A stretch of 64,000 bases of DNA, taken from assembly GCA_015075105.1 (NCBI GenBank), contig JABTUZ010000001.1:1623001-1687000 (forward strand), written 5' to 3'. The position numbers and the translations under genes are program-made. The notes beneath the pieces are model-generated. The model worked only from the letters and a program-made list of their open reading frames with translations, was not told the origin of the DNA and made no database searches. Positions 1 through 9,323 of the stretch are shown in pieces. Source of the stretch: Leptospiraceae bacterium. Its GTDB lineage: Bacteria > Spirochaetota > Leptospiria > Leptospirales > Leptospiraceae. Position 1 is the first letter of the stretch. Each line of letters opens with the position of its first letter.

Positions 1-1082
1 CCGACTATATAGGATTTATTTTCATCTATACTATTGTCATACAATACTATAAGCCCATCTTTTTCTTCGAGTCCGGGGCCAGTAAAACCCGCCTCGATAG
101 AAAGCTCCTTGCATTCATTCAGGCTCATTTGACGAACTGCGAGTAAAGAAAGATGATTGAGTAGTTTTACCTCGTTTAGCTCTCTGTCCCCTCGAATAAA
201 TACCACAATTTTTCTTCCGTCGTTTCCAACCAATAGAATGGCTTTTACTGTGTCTTTCGTTTCACAACTAAGGTAGCTTGCAACTTCCTGAATTGTTTTT
301 ATGTCTGGTGTAGAAACCTTTTCCACTGCTATCGGATTTTTTTGTATTTCTGACTTATCGGAAAATTTAACAGGAGTTTTTTCTACATTTCCAGAATACC
401 CGCAAGAATTGCACAAGGTCAAAGTTTCCTCTCCTATCGGAGAGACTACCATAAACTCTTCAGAACCCGAACCACCCATAGTGCCTGAGTCTGCTTGAAC
501 AGAAATTGTTTTTAACCCACACCTCTGAAAAATTTTACGGTAGGTCTTTCTCATAACTTCATAAGTTTCGTTCAAGGACTCAATGTCTAAATGAAAAGAG
601 TAAGCATCCTTCATAGTAAATTCTCTGGATCGAATCACTCCAAACCTTGGTCGAATCTCATCTCTGAATTTTGTGTGGATTTGATACACATTGATAGGAA
701 GGTCTTTGTACGATTTCAAAATAGGTTTTAATAAATTTGTAAACCCTTCTTCGTGAGTGGGTCCGAGACAATACTCTACCTCGTGACGATCTTTCAAACG
801 AAACATTTCCTTCCCCATTCTTTCCCAACGTCCACTAATCGACCAAATCTCTTCTGGGGTCAAAATAGGTAATTCAAATTCTAAAGCACCCGAATTGTCC
901 ATTTCTTCTCGAACAATTTTTTCTATTTTTTTAATCACCCTTAATCCCATGGGTAGATAATTGTACAAACCAGATGAAGCCTTTCTGACAAGACCGGCTC
1001 GAATCATAAGTTTATGAGACACGACTACTGCATCCGAAGGGTCTTCTTTTGTGGTTGGAATAAAATACTTACTTGCTCTCAT
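1..1082 (-). CDS. proS: Prolyl-tRNA synthetase, N-terminal part (3' end outside window)
   Basis: Charges tRNA-Pro with proline in the cytoplasm. The reading frame opens at the ATG at 1080-1082 (MRASKYFIPT) and runs off the left edge without a stop, so about 360 residues are visible. Class II synthetase motif 2 is clear (FRDEIRPRFGVIRSREF, then MKDAYSFH), as is the LGPTHEEGF segment that handles ATP and proline. Sequence continues past motif 2 as expected for the long bacterial ProRS with an inserted editing domain, though that domain is only partly in view. It starts three bases after the rseP stop codon, so it is the downstream gene of the rseP operon. Identification is firm; the C-terminus cannot be judged. 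Confidence 0.95.
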   Translation of the reverse strand, partial: MRASKYFIPTTKEDPSDAVVVSHKLMIRAGLVRKASSGLYNYLPMGLRVIKKIEKIVREEMDNSGALEFELPILTPEEIWSISGRWERMGKEMFRLKDRHEVEYCLGPTHEEGFTNLLKPILKSYKDLPINVYQIHTKFRDEIRPRFGVIRSREFTMKDAYSFHLDIESLNETYEVMRKTYRKIFQRCGLKTISVQADSGTMGGSGSEEFMVVSPIGEETLTLCNSCGYSGNVEKTPVKFSDKSEIQKNPIAVEKVSTPDIKTIQEVASYLSCETKDTVKAILLVGNDGRKIVVFIRGDRELNEVKLLNHLSLLAVRQMSLNECKELSIEAGFTGPGLEEKDGLIVLYDNSIDENKSYIV

Positions 1083-1085
1083 AAA

Positions 1086-2798
1086 TTAAAAAAACCTTGC
1101 TATATCATTAAAGGAAACAAATATTCCGACTGCGAGTAAAAAAAGAAAACCCAATCTGAAAATTATATCTATTGCCCGACTCGGTAATGGCCTCCCGGTG
1201 ATTGCCTCATACAAATACAAAACTAAGTGCCCGCCGTCTGCAACCGGAATCGGAAGCAAATTCATAATCATAAGCGCAATAGAAATCTTTGCCACAAAAT
1301 CTAAATACATCTCCCAACCGTATTCTAAACTAATTCCTGCAAACTGAACAATACCTATAGGGCCGGAAAGATTTTCTTTTGCTGAAATAAGTCCCGTAAA
1401 AAGCATCTTGATTCCCTGCAAAGTAGTGCCTATATACTGCACAACTTTGTCTATGGATTTCAAAAATGCCTCAACAATTCCAACTGACTTCTCATCTACT
1501 TCAGGAGTGAATTTTACAGACGGACGAAACCCAAGTAGCCCAACTTCCCTAAGTTCATAGTCAACTTTAAACTCATCTTCTCCGACTTGAATCAATAAAT
1601 CCTTTCCTTGAGAAACACCTAAATATTTTTTTAGATCAGAAAATTCAGTAAAGTGATGTCCTCGTATTTTTATATTGGAAAGTTTTGTTGAAATTTTTGG
1701 ATCAAAACTGGATAAAGAATAATTTTTAAATATGAAATCTTCAGTCTTAGAATCTCGAACATTTTTCAATTCTAAAATATCTGCCCCTAAAACTGGAATC
1801 TCTACGGTTAGGTTTTCGGTTGTCCAAGGATTTACAAGAGGATAAACTTTTCTATCCAAATTTACTTTAACCGTTTTGTTTTGAAATTTTCCTAGAGTCT
1901 TTTGTAAATCTGTAACTGTATAGACCTCGACTCCTTCCACAGTTTTAATCACATCCCCATCTTTCAAATAGGTGATTGCACGAGACCTTAGTTTTTTTTC
2001 TTTTTCAGACTCTCTACTCTTATTAAGAATTTCTGGATTACCTTCTTCTATATCTCGAATAATTGATTTTTCACGAAAAAATTTCTCACTTTTATTGTCC
2101 TTATCGATTACATTGGAAAGATAATGCTGAAGTTGTTCAGAATACGTAAAAGTAGCAACGACCCTTCTCTCTCCAAAAGGCTCAATACCAATCGTAGGTC
2201 TTCCGCCTGACGTATATACATCAGGAGAAATTTTCATATTGTGGATTTTCCCTTCTCTTTCTACTTCTACATTCAAATCATTTCCAACAGACAAACCCAC
2301 TCTTGTAAAAATATCTTCAAAATTCTCGATTTTCTTACCATTAATAGATACAATTCTGTCACTCGTCCTAAGCCCTGCAAAATATGCAGGAGAGCTTGAT
2401 TCAATAGATTCATCAATAAATATTTTATTGGAAGGTGACCTGTCTCCAAAAAGTGTTAAAAAAAATATAATAATAAACCCCATTAGTAGATTAAATAGTG
2501 GCCCACCGAGCACGGGAATCATCCTCTTGAATGGAGGGGTTGACAACAATTCACCTTTCTCGCCTTTTAGTCCTTCTCCGTATTCGTCTCCCTTAAATAA
2601 AACATACCCTCCGAGAGGAATTGCAGTTATTTGATATACAGTCTCTCCTATTTTCTTCTTCCAGATTCCTCTGCCATAGCCCATCGAAAACACTCTTGCC
2701 TTTACTCCAACAAGCATTCCGCAAAGTAAATGACCAAGCTCATGGATAAAAATCGAAACCGCAAGCATCAAAATAGACCCCAGTACCAGTATTAACAT
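1086..2798 (-). CDS. rseP: RseP-type site-2 zinc metalloprotease
   Basis: Intramembrane protease of the RseP/RIP family; in other bacteria it cuts anti-sigma factors or remnant signal peptides within the inner membrane. The zinc-binding HELGH lies at residues 19-23 in the first membrane segment. A PDZ domain follows at roughly 115-195 and a second at roughly 270-320. The C-terminal catalytic segment NLLPIPVADGGHL matches the family's conserved aspartate motif, with Ala where Leu is usual (LDGG). At 570 residues it is longer than E. coli RseP (about 450); the extra length lies between and after the PDZ domains and may include a third degenerate PDZ. It sits between dxr and proS in the same transcription direction. 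Confidence 0.93.
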   Translation of the reverse strand: MLILVLGSILMLAVSIFIHELGHLLCGMLVGVKARVFSMGYGRGIWKKKIGETVYQITAIPLGGYVLFKGDEYGEGLKGEKGELLSTPPFKRMIPVLGGPLFNLLMGFIIIFFLTLFGDRSPSNKIFIDESIESSSPAYFAGLRTSDRIVSINGKKIENFEDIFTRVGLSVGNDLNVEVEREGKIHNMKISPDVYTSGGRPTIGIEPFGERRVVATFTYSEQLQHYLSNVIDKDNKSEKFFREKSIIRDIEEGNPEILNKSRESEKEKKLRSRAITYLKDGDVIKTVEGVEVYTVTDLQKTLGKFQNKTVKVNLDRKVYPLVNPWTTENLTVEIPVLGADILELKNVRDSKTEDFIFKNYSLSSFDPKISTKLSNIKIRGHHFTEFSDLKKYLGVSQGKDLLIQVGEDEFKVDYELREVGLLGFRPSVKFTPEVDEKSVGIVEAFLKSIDKVVQYIGTTLQGIKMLFTGLISAKENLSGPIGIVQFAGISLEYGWEMYLDFVAKISIALMIMNLLPIPVADGGHLVLYLYEAITGRPLPSRAIDIIFRLGFLFLLAVGIFVSFNDIARFF

Positions 2799-2854
2799 AA
2801 AAAGCCCACCCGTAAAATTTTTCTAAAATAACTTCTATTCAGAATAACCATATA

Positions 2855-4009
2855 CTATTTTCCTTGTCCTATTCTTTTGCGAACTATCTCTCTTGAGTAC
2901 CTGTCAGAGTCCAAATACTCTTCCAATTCTAAAGTGTTCCGAACAGGGATCGCATTCAGGGCAAAATCAATCAGCTCAGGGATTTGAGTGAAACCTATTT
3001 TTCTATCCAAAAATCCGGATACCGCCTCTTCATTTGCCGCATTAAAAATACCGGGAGCTGTTCCGCCTATCTTCCCAACTTTATAAGCCATGTCAAGTGC
3101 AGGGTACCTTGATCTGTCCGGCTCGTGGAAATTCAAAACTCTCCAAGTGAAAGGCTTTCTTTCTTTCAATAATCTTGGAGTTTTTTTCGGATAAAAAAGA
3201 GAATGGGCTACCGGAAAAATCATATCCGGCTCCGAAGCATAGCCAAACACTGATCCGTCTATAGTCTCCATAAAACCGTGGATAATGCTTTCAGGATGAA
3301 TTACTACTTCAATATTTTCGTAAGGAAAACCAAATAAAAAATGCGCTTCAATCACTTCCAAGCCTTTATTGATTAGACCCGCAGAATCAACAGTAATCTT
3401 TGCACCCATTTTCCATGTAGGGTGATTTAATGTTTCTTCAACAGTTACACTTTTTAGTTTTTCTATAGGTAGATTTCTAAACGATCCTCCTGATGCAGTC
3501 AAGGTGATCGAGCGAATATTTTCTCTACTATGATTTTCCAATAATTGAAAAAGTGCGTTGTGTTCAGAGTCAACCGGAATTAGACTCGTATTGTATTTTT
3601 TTAATAACTCATTGATATACGGACCAAATGTCACAAGAGTTTCCTTGTTCGCTATTGCTATTTTTTTGCCTGACTTTATAGCTTCTACCGTAGGCAAAAT
3701 TCCACTCGCTCCAACAATTGCAGTAACTACTGTGTCCACTTCTTTTTGTTTTACGATTTCCGATAACCCTTCTTTCCCATAAAGAATTTCAGTGGATAAA
3801 TACTTTTCTTTTAAAATTTTTCTGTCTATTTTTTCGGAAGATACAACAGCGTATTTTGGTGAGAATTCTTGAATAATAGATTTTGCCCTTTCAATATTTT
3901 CGTTTACACTAAATGAAAAAAGGGAAAAGTCATTTTTAAAAATATTCAACACCTTGAGTGTAGATTCTCCTACTGATCCGGATGCACCCAAGAGGCAGAT
4001 ATTCTGCAT
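2855..4009 (-). CDS. dxr: 1-deoxy-D-xylulose 5-phosphate reductoisomerase
   Basis: Second step of the MEP isoprenoid pathway: rearranges and reduces DXP to MEP using NADPH. The N-terminus carries the nucleotide-binding GASGSVG (residues 8-14). The metal-binding PVDSEHNALFQ segment, TASGGSF, HPTWKMGAKITVDSAGLINKGLE and HPESIIHG are all present. The length of 384 residues is normal. It lies 4 bases after cdsA and upstream of rseP, with UppS and CdsA forming a membrane-precursor group in one operon, a common bacterial order. Confidence 0.97.
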   Translation of the reverse strand: MQNICLLGASGSVGESTLKVLNIFKNDFSLFSFSVNENIERAKSIIQEFSPKYAVVSSEKIDRKILKEKYLSTEILYGKEGLSEIVKQKEVDTVVTAIVGASGILPTVEAIKSGKKIAIANKETLVTFGPYINELLKKYNTSLIPVDSEHNALFQLLENHSRENIRSITLTASGGSFRNLPIEKLKSVTVEETLNHPTWKMGAKITVDSAGLINKGLEVIEAHFLFGFPYENIEVVIHPESIIHGFMETIDGSVFGYASEPDMIFPVAHSLFYPKKTPRLLKERKPFTWRVLNFHEPDRSRYPALDMAYKVGKIGGTAPGIFNAANEEAVSGFLDRKIGFTQIPELIDFALNAIPVRNTLELEEYLDSDRYSREIVRKRIGQGK

Positions 4010-4013
4010 TGTC

Positions 4014-4922
4014 TTACGAGAAAAAAACTTCTTTTATTTTAATAAAATAGTACATCGTAGGGAATGTAAGAAGAAGGGCATCGATCAAATCCAAGATCCC
4101 CCCGTGTCCCGGTATAAGTGAAGCAGAGTCTTTCAATTTAGCGTCTCTTTTCATTGCAGACTCAGATAGATCACCTAACACACTGATTAATGAAAATCCA
4201 AGTGCAATAAAAAAAGATTCGATCATTCCAAAGGCAGGCACTTCACCGGAAAATTTTTCCCAAAAGAAATTCAATAAGTATAAAAATACAATAGCGGTAA
4301 TCACACCTGAAACATACCCTTCCCATGTTTTTTTAGGAGAGATTTGCAAGCCGGCAGGATGGCGACCCAGTAGCCTTCCTCCAAAATATGCCCCGGTATC
4401 CGTAAATATTGTAATCCCAGAAACTGCCCAAATATAATACACTCCATGAGGAAAAGAAATGAGCAACATAAAATGTCCGAAAGGAACCGCAATATAAAGA
4501 ACACCGAGTATCGTAGTGGCTACAGAAAATATGGCTCCATCCAAAGGTCTTTTCATAATCTGCAAAGCGAAACTAACAAGAAACAGGAGGAAAAAGGCAG
4601 GAACTACAAGATCAAAGTCTGGACTCAAATATTTTGTAATCTCTTGCAAGAAATCTGGAATTGTAAAATTTTTTTGAATTTTTAAAAAATGAAAATAATA
4701 TAAAGAAGTTACCAAAAAAATAAAAAAATACCCTGTCCCTCTAAATGGACGGCCATCTTCTTGCCTGTCAGAAAAAATATAAAATTCTCTAATCGCTAGA
4801 AATGCAAAAAAATAAACAACCAAAATTAATTGAATATAATATACACCGCTATAGGTAAAAGCAAAAATATACATCGGAACAAGTACAGCCGCAGATAAAA
4901 TCCTCTTAGTAGTTTCACTCAT
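4014..4922 (-). CDS. cdsA: Phosphatidate cytidylyltransferase
   Basis: Makes CDP-diacylglycerol from phosphatidic acid and CTP in the inner membrane. About eight hydrophobic segments are visible over 302 residues. The C-terminal family signature is present (SPKKTWEGYVSG, then KDSASLIPGHGGILD). In the signature as I know it, HGG-x-x-D is followed by Arg; here it is Leu (GILDLID), confirmed in the DNA near 4090-4105. The start ATG at 4920-4922 overlaps the end of uppS by 8 bases, so the two are translationally linked. The product follows UppS in the envelope-lipid group. Confidence 0.95.
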   Translation of the reverse strand: MSETTKRILSAAVLVPMYIFAFTYSGVYYIQLILVVYFFAFLAIREFYIFSDRQEDGRPFRGTGYFFIFLVTSLYYFHFLKIQKNFTIPDFLQEITKYLSPDFDLVVPAFFLLFLVSFALQIMKRPLDGAIFSVATTILGVLYIAVPFGHFMLLISFPHGVYYIWAVSGITIFTDTGAYFGGRLLGRHPAGLQISPKKTWEGYVSGVITAIVFLYLLNFFWEKFSGEVPAFGMIESFFIALGFSLISVLGDLSESAMKRDAKLKDSASLIPGHGGILDLIDALLLTFPTMYYFIKIKEVFFS

Positions 4923-5649
4923 TTCCCTTTAACCCTCCGAAGTTTCTGACTCTTTTATCGTAAAAATCTAAAGCCTGAAAAAGCGTTTCTCTATAGAAAT
5001 CAGGCCATAGGATTTCCGTAAAATACAATTCTGAATACGCAGACTGCCAAAGTAAAAAATTTGAGAGTCTATATTCCCCTCCAGTGCGAATCAAAAGATC
5101 CACAGGAGGAAAAGATTTTGTATATAAATGGGCTTCAATATCTTTTGCTTTAATTTCTTTGTCTAAGCTTTTTTTTTCTCTCTTTCGTTCTGCAAGGATT
5201 TCATTTACAGAATGGACGATTTCATCTTTGGAACCGTAATTTAGACAAAAATTTAGATAAATACCGGTGTTTTTTCTGGTGACCTCGATAGCTTCGTTGA
5301 CTTTTTTTAAACTTTTAGAAGGGAGCTTTTTTGTAGAGCCTGAATGAAAAATACGAATATTATTTTTTTGTATTTTTTCTAACTTTTTATCTATAAACTC
5401 ATCCAATAAAGAAAAAATAGCTCGGATTTCAGTAACGGGCCTTTTCCAATTCTCTGTAGAAAAAGCATACACAGAAATATATTTTAACCCGGCTTCTTTG
5501 GCTGCATCCATCAATCTGTCGATTGCATCGCTTCCCTTTTTGTGACCCTCTGATCTGGAAAGCCCTCTGGAAGTTGCCCATCTTCCATTTCCATCCATGA
5601 TGACGGCTACGTGTTTGGGCAGATTTCTTTCTTTTTTCTTAAGTAGCAA
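4915..5649 (-). CDS. uppS: Undecaprenyl diphosphate synthase (cis-prenyltransferase)
   Basis: Extends farnesyl diphosphate to undecaprenyl diphosphate, the lipid carrier for peptidoglycan and O-antigen. The catalytic region VAVIMDGNGRWA is at about residues 15-26, followed by GHKKGSDA, YAFSTENWKRP, and the C-terminal DLLIRTGGEYRLSNFLLWQ and ELYFTEILWPDF motifs. It has 244 residues, normal for the family. The start is TTG at 5647-5649, directly after the frr stop; there is no nearer ATG before the catalytic motif and only weak Shine-Dalgarno sequence, so coupling to frr translation is likely. Confidence 0.96.
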   Translation of the reverse strand: MLLKKKERNLPKHVAVIMDGNGRWATSRGLSRSEGHKKGSDAIDRLMDAAKEAGLKYISVYAFSTENWKRPVTEIRAIFSLLDEFIDKKLEKIQKNNIRIFHSGSTKKLPSKSLKKVNEAIEVTRKNTGIYLNFCLNYGSKDEIVHSVNEILAERKREKKSLDKEIKAKDIEAHLYTKSFPPVDLLIRTGGEYRLSNFLLWQSAYSELYFTEILWPDFYRETLFQALDFYDKRVRNFGGLKGNE

Positions 5650-5650
5650 A

Positions 5651-6202
5651 TCAGACTGTGGTAATCTCTTTTTCTTTTTCCTCGGTTAATGAGGTGATCT
5701 TGGCAATGTATGAGTCGGTAGTTTTCTGAATTTCATCTTGAAAAGATTTTTGATCGTCCTGAGAAACATCGGCAGAAGATCTTTTTAAATCATCGTTTGC
5801 GTCTCTACGAATATTTCTTATGGCTACCTTTTTTTCTTCTGCTTTTTGCTTTACGAGTTTCACAAGCTCTTTTCTTCTTTCTCCGGTAAGCTCCGGTAAA
5901 GGAATTCTAATCACACTACCGTCATTACTTGGTGTAAACCCAAGCCCGGATGAAAGAATCGCTTTTTCTATATTCTTGATTGCAGACTTATCGTAAGGAT
6001 TGACCACGAGCAATCTTGGCTCTGGAGCACTTACACTTCCCATCTGATTCATAGGGGTCATAGCGCCATAGTATTCTACCTTAACATCCTCAATCATGGC
6101 AGGGTTTGCACGACCCGATCGAATTTGCATAAAATCTTTTTTTAAAGCGTCAATGGTTTTATCCATCTTGACTTTCGTATGACGAATAATATCACTTCCC
6201 AT
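5651..6202 (-). CDS. frr: Ribosome recycling factor
   Basis: Splits post-termination ribosomes together with EF-G. The 183-residue sequence is collinear with the family: [58 protein letters not shown] and a long C-terminal helix ([16 protein letters not shown]). I chose the ATG at 6200-6202. A GGAGG lies 12 bases upstream, while a TTG immediately before that ATG would be only 9 bases away, so either could be used. The gene overlaps the pyrH end by 11 bases. Confidence 0.96.
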   Translation of the reverse strand: MGSDIIRHTKVKMDKTIDALKKDFMQIRSGRANPAMIEDVKVEYYGAMTPMNQMGSVSAPEPRLLVVNPYDKSAIKNIEKAILSSGLGFTPSNDGSVIRIPLPELTGERRKELVKLVKQKAEEKKVAIRNIRRDANDDLKRSSADVSQDDQKSFQDEIQKTTDSYIAKITSLTEEKEKEITTV

Positions 6203-6950
6203 CAAAAATAACTTCCTCCGAACTTGAAATTAATGTGCCGATTTCTTTTCCTAAAATCAACTCTTTAAGGTTTCCCTTTTTAAAAATGTCAAATACTATA
6301 ATTGGTACATTATTCTCTGAGCACATTGTAAGCGCTGTTTGATCCATTACTTGCAACTTTCTTTTCATTGACTCGTTAAAAGACACTTGAGTAAATCTTT
6401 TTGCTTCTTTCTCTTTTTTTGGATCAGCAGAATATACTCCGTCCACCTTAGTCGCTTTCAAAATCACTTCACAACCAACTTCTACCGCTCGAAGCGCAGC
6501 TGTAGAATCTGTAGTGAAATACGGGTTTCCTGTTCCGCCTGCAAAAATCACAATTCTCTTTTTTTCTAAATGACGAACAGCTCTTCTTCTGATATAAGGC
6601 TCTGCAATTGAGTGAATTTCTATGGCAGATTGAACTCTGGTAAAAAGTCCGACTTTCTCACAGGCAGACTGGAGTGCAAGTGCGTTGATGATCGTTGCAA
6701 GCATACCCATATAGTCCGCGGTGGCTCTTTCGATACCCTTTTCAGCACCTTTCATACCTCGAAAAATATTTCCTCCACCAACTACGATTGCAATTTCTAT
6801 TCCGAAACTGTGGATCTCACTTATTTCATTGGCTAAAGAAAAAACCCTCTCCGAGTCTATGCCATACTCACCCTCTCCGGCGAGCGCCTCACCAGAAAGT
6901 TTAATCAATATTCTTTTATAGCGATGTCTTGAATCGCTATCTAAATTCAT
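6192..6950 (-). CDS. pyrH: UMP kinase
   Basis: Phosphorylates UMP to UDP; bacterial hexameric form of the amino-acid kinase fold. Motifs in order: [64 protein letters not shown] and a C-terminal MDQTALTMC. The frame stays open upstream into tsf, but the extra 28 residues are not family-like. The ATG at 6948-6950 lies one base after the tsf stop and gives a normal 252-residue enzyme, so I use it. The end overlaps frr. Confidence 0.96.
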   Translation of the reverse strand: MNLDSDSRHRYKRILIKLSGEALAGEGEYGIDSERVFSLANEISEIHSFGIEIAIVVGGGNIFRGMKGAEKGIERATADYMGMLATIINALALQSACEKVGLFTRVQSAIEIHSIAEPYIRRRAVRHLEKKRIVIFAGGTGNPYFTTDSTAALRAVEVGCEVILKATKVDGVYSADPKKEKEAKRFTQVSFNESMKRKLQVMDQTALTMCSENNVPIIVFDIFKKGNLKELILGKEIGTLISSSEEVIFDGK

Positions 6951-6951
6951 T

Positions 6952-7551
6952 TCAACCACCGATTTGGTAGCGTGTGAATCTACCGATTGTGATATTTTCA
7001 CCGAATTTTGCAATCGCCTCCTGCACAATTTCATTTACAGTTTTTTTATTGTCTTTAATATGCACTTGCTCTAACAAACATACCTCTGAAAAATAAGATT
7101 TCAACTTTCCGGGTATAATTTTTTCGATTTGTTCGTCCTTTTTACCTTCTTCTTTAAGCTGAGCCTTTAAAATTCTGGACTCATTTTCTATTTCAGATTG
7201 AGGAACGTCCTCTGATTTCAAATACAATGGTGTGGTAGCCGCAATTTGAAGGCAAAGCTCCTTCCCTAAATTTCCAAAATCTTCATTTTTAGCAACAAAG
7301 TCAGTCTCACAGTTCAATTCCAACAAAACTCCGATTTTACCGTTGGAGTGAACATAAGATACGATCTTTCCTTCCTTAGTTTCTCTATCTCCTCTTTTGG
7401 AGGCTTTTGCCATTCCTTTTTCCCGAAGAAAATCAATTGCTTTTTCAATATTTCCTGCATTATCAGTAAGCGCTTTTTTACAGTCGAGTAACCCTGCTCC
7501 AGTTCTCTCCCTAAGCTCTTTAATTAATTCGTTAGAAATTGTTACACTCAT
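6952..7551 (-). CDS. tsf: Elongation factor Ts
   Basis: Nucleotide exchange factor for EF-Tu. The N-terminal UBA-like domain ([20 protein letters not shown]) is at residues 8-27, followed by [19 protein letters not shown] and [16 protein letters not shown], the EF-Tu contact region. At 199 residues it is a short-form EF-Ts with a single dimerisation subdomain, like those of many bacteria outside the gamma-proteobacteria. It is placed between rpsB and pyrH, the classic order, with 2 bases after the rpsB stop. Confidence 0.97.
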   Translation of the reverse strand: MSVTISNELIKELRERTGAGLLDCKKALTDNAGNIEKAIDFLREKGMAKASKRGDRETKEGKIVSYVHSNGKIGVLLELNCETDFVAKNEDFGNLGKELCLQIAATTPLYLKSEDVPQSEIENESRILKAQLKEEGKKDEQIEKIIPGKLKSYFSEVCLLEQVHIKDNKKTVNEIVQEAIAKFGENITIGRFTRYQIGG

Positions 7552-7553
7552 TA

Positions 7554-8432
7554 CTACTCCTTTGAGGCAGTTTCGACTGTTGCCTCAGTTACAAAGCTCG
7601 GTGTTGCAGTAGCGCTGGAAGTCTTATCCGATGATAAATCCTCATCCATGATAAATCTGCCTTCTTCGTCATACTCACCACGGTAGTCCATACTATCCAT
7701 TGCTTCTGCATCAAAATCATCACTGAACTTAGGCTGAACCACTACACCACCTGTTCCTTCTATCACTGCATTTGACATGGTTTCCAAAAATAAACTAATA
7801 GCACGAATTGCATCGTCATTTCCAGGTATAGCATAATCAATTAAATCCGGGTCACAATTTGTATCAATTACCGCAAAAACTTTGAGTCCAAGAGTCTTGG
7901 CTTCCTTTACTGCGATCTCTTCTTTTTTAGGATCAATCACGAATAAAATTTCAGGGATAGTATTCATATCCTTTATCCCACCAAGGGTTTTCCTTAATTT
8001 TTCTAATTCTCTTTTTAATCCGAGGGTTTCTTTTTTCGTTCCGGCTTCTTGTGCAAACGTGTCTTGTTCTAACATTTGCTCTAATTTTTTAAGTCGGGCG
8101 ATACTTTTTTTAACAGTATTCCAATTTGTTAAAAGCCCGCCAAGCCATCTATTGGAGATATAATACATATTGCAGCGTTTAGCTTCTCTTTCTACCGCAC
8201 CTCTGGCTTGCTTTTTTGTTCCTACGAATAAAACCTTTTTACCTTCGCCTGTCATCCTTTTTAAGGCATCATAAGCCTCTTTGGCTTTTTGAACAGTTTT
8301 TTGAAGATCGATAATATGGATTCCGTTTCTTGCAGTAAATATATACTGATTCATTTTTGGATTCCATCTTCTGGTCTGGTGGCCGAAATGCACTCCCGCT
8401 TCAAGCAGGTTTTTCATTGAAATTACTGACAT
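7554..8432 (-). CDS. rpsB: Small ribosomal subunit protein S2
   Basis: Ribosomal protein S2. The N-terminus reads [22 protein letters not shown], followed by [43 protein letters not shown] and [20 protein letters not shown]. The family body ends near residue 235; the remaining ~55 residues are an acidic, Ser/Thr-rich tail ([15 protein letters not shown]), giving 292 residues against about 240 in E. coli. The start ATG has GGGGT seven bases upstream. It heads the translation block of the operon, downstream of a small membrane-protein gene. Confidence 0.97.
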   Translation of the reverse strand: MSVISMKNLLEAGVHFGHQTRRWNPKMNQYIFTARNGIHIIDLQKTVQKAKEAYDALKRMTGEGKKVLFVGTKKQARGAVEREAKRCNMYYISNRWLGGLLTNWNTVKKSIARLKKLEQMLEQDTFAQEAGTKKETLGLKRELEKLRKTLGGIKDMNTIPEILFVIDPKKEEIAVKEAKTLGLKVFAVIDTNCDPDLIDYAIPGNDDAIRAISLFLETMSNAVIEGTGGVVVQPKFSDDFDAEAMDSMDYRGEYDEEGRFIMDEDLSSDKTSSATATPSFVTEATVETASKE

Positions 8433-8435
8433 AGT

Positions 8436-8672
8436 TTACCCCTTTTTTAGTACGAGGTATCCTGTGACTACAAGTCCCACAAGACTTGCAGGGGTTAGTT
8501 GAACCTCGACTTTAATTATGTAAAGTTCTAAAACGACAGGCTCTTTAAAAAGGTGCATCGAAAAAATCAAAGTTCCAAGCACCTTGTCGAGGATCGCACC
8601 GGCAACCGCGCCGATAAACAACCCGAGGACGAGAGCTATAACAAGATTCCCGATAGATACCTTGTTTATCAA
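8436..8672 (-). CDS. Small two-helix membrane protein, DUF4321-like
   Basis: A 78-residue hydrophobic protein with two predicted membrane segments (about residues 9-32, Gly/Ala-rich, and 62-75) joined by a short loop. The layout resembles DUF4321 small proteins from memory; no function is known to me. It lies 3 bases upstream of rpsB and may be the first gene of that operon. The start is unclear: the only canonical start in frame is TTG at 8670-8672, and an AAAGGAG abuts it with no spacing, so initiation may occur slightly downstream. A TTGACC at 8731-8736 on this strand could be a -35 box, but I see no good -10. Confidence 0.6.
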   Translation of the reverse strand: MINKVSIGNLVIALVLGLFIGAVAGAILDKVLGTLIFSMHLFKEPVVLELYIIKVEVQLTPASLVGLVVTGYLVLKKG

Positions 8673-8744
8673 CTCCTTTACACCATGAACATTTTAGACT
8701 ATTTTACCAAATATTTTTTTTAGACACTCAGGTCAAGAGAATGA

Positions 8745-9098
8745 CTAAATCATCTCACAATTTCCATCAAATACAACTCCGTCTGCAATCTGGAGTTTGG
8801 CAGTCTTTATATTTCCGTTTACTTTCCCTGTAGTGAGCATTTCTAAACGACTGAGTGCAGTTATATTTCCAGTAATCTCACCCCCCACAACCACAGTCTT
8901 TGCCTTAATATTTGCTTTTACCTTGGCTCCCTCACTTATATAAAGATAGCTCTCGGATTCTATCTCTCCTTCAAATTCCCCGGAAATTTGAAGTGGTTTT
9001 TTAAATGTAAGTATTCCATTAAACGATGTTTCTTTTCCAAGAACTGTAGAAATAGGTCCTTCTTCGGTTAAAATCGGTTGGGTTTGTTTTTTACTCAT
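8745..9098 (-). CDS. Bactofilin family cytoskeletal protein
   Basis: Small polymer-forming scaffold protein (DUF583/bactofilin), usually membrane-associated and involved in cell shape. The 117 residues show the family's beta-helical repeat rhythm of short strands with regularly spaced Gly: FNGILTFKKPLQISGEFEG, YISEGAKVKANIKAK, VVGGEITGNI, TTGKVNGNIKT and ADGVVFDGNCEM. The N-terminal 15 residues are polar and disordered. The neighbouring genes are c-di-AMP and envelope genes, consistent with a cell-envelope role. It ends 72 bases before the DUF4321-like gene, so the two could be in different transcripts. Confidence 0.9.
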   Translation of the reverse strand: MSKKQTQPILTEEGPISTVLGKETSFNGILTFKKPLQISGEFEGEIESESYLYISEGAKVKANIKAKTVVVGGEITGNITALSRLEMLTTGKVNGNIKTAKLQIADGVVFDGNCEMI

Positions 9099-9099
9099 A

Positions 9100-9321
9100 T
9101 TATTTGGTCTTCATCACATACACGCCATCCCAATCCGATGGAGGGGGACTTGAAATAAACTCTAAACACCTTTTTTCATACATTTTAGAAGGCCCATCGT
9201 CCGGGATCACCTGTAATGCTTCCCTAAAAAATTTTAAAGCATCTTCAAACTTTCTCTCTTTATAACACTGAAGTCCTAAATTGTAGTGCTTAACCACTTC
9301 TTCCATTTCTTTAGTTATCAT
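9100..9321 (-). CDS. Short TPR protein with adenylate-cyclase-type C-terminal tail
   Basis: A 73-residue protein with one clear TPR helix pair (GLQCYKERKFEDALKFFREAL, about residues 14-34) followed by DDGPSKMYEKRC and PPPSDWDGVY. That DD-PSK-Y-RC...PP-DWDGV pattern is one I know from the C-termini of TPR-bearing class III adenylate cyclases, but here there is no cyclase domain. It may be an adaptor or a detached regulatory tail. It sits between acpS and the bactofilin gene with gaps of 1-2 bases, so it is cotranscribed. Confidence 0.7.
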   Translation of the reverse strand: MITKEMEEVVKHYNLGLQCYKERKFEDALKFFREALQVIPDDGPSKMYEKRCLEFISSPPPSDWDGVYVMKTK

Positions 9322-9323
9322 AA

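Noticed and set aside
2239-2634. 131-codon open frame antisense to rseP
   Set aside because: Overlaps the conserved PDZ and membrane part of rseP and has no recognisable features.
6951-7034. Longer pyrH start inside tsf
   Set aside because: The added 28 residues are unlike any UMP kinase and an ATG lies one base after the tsf stop.
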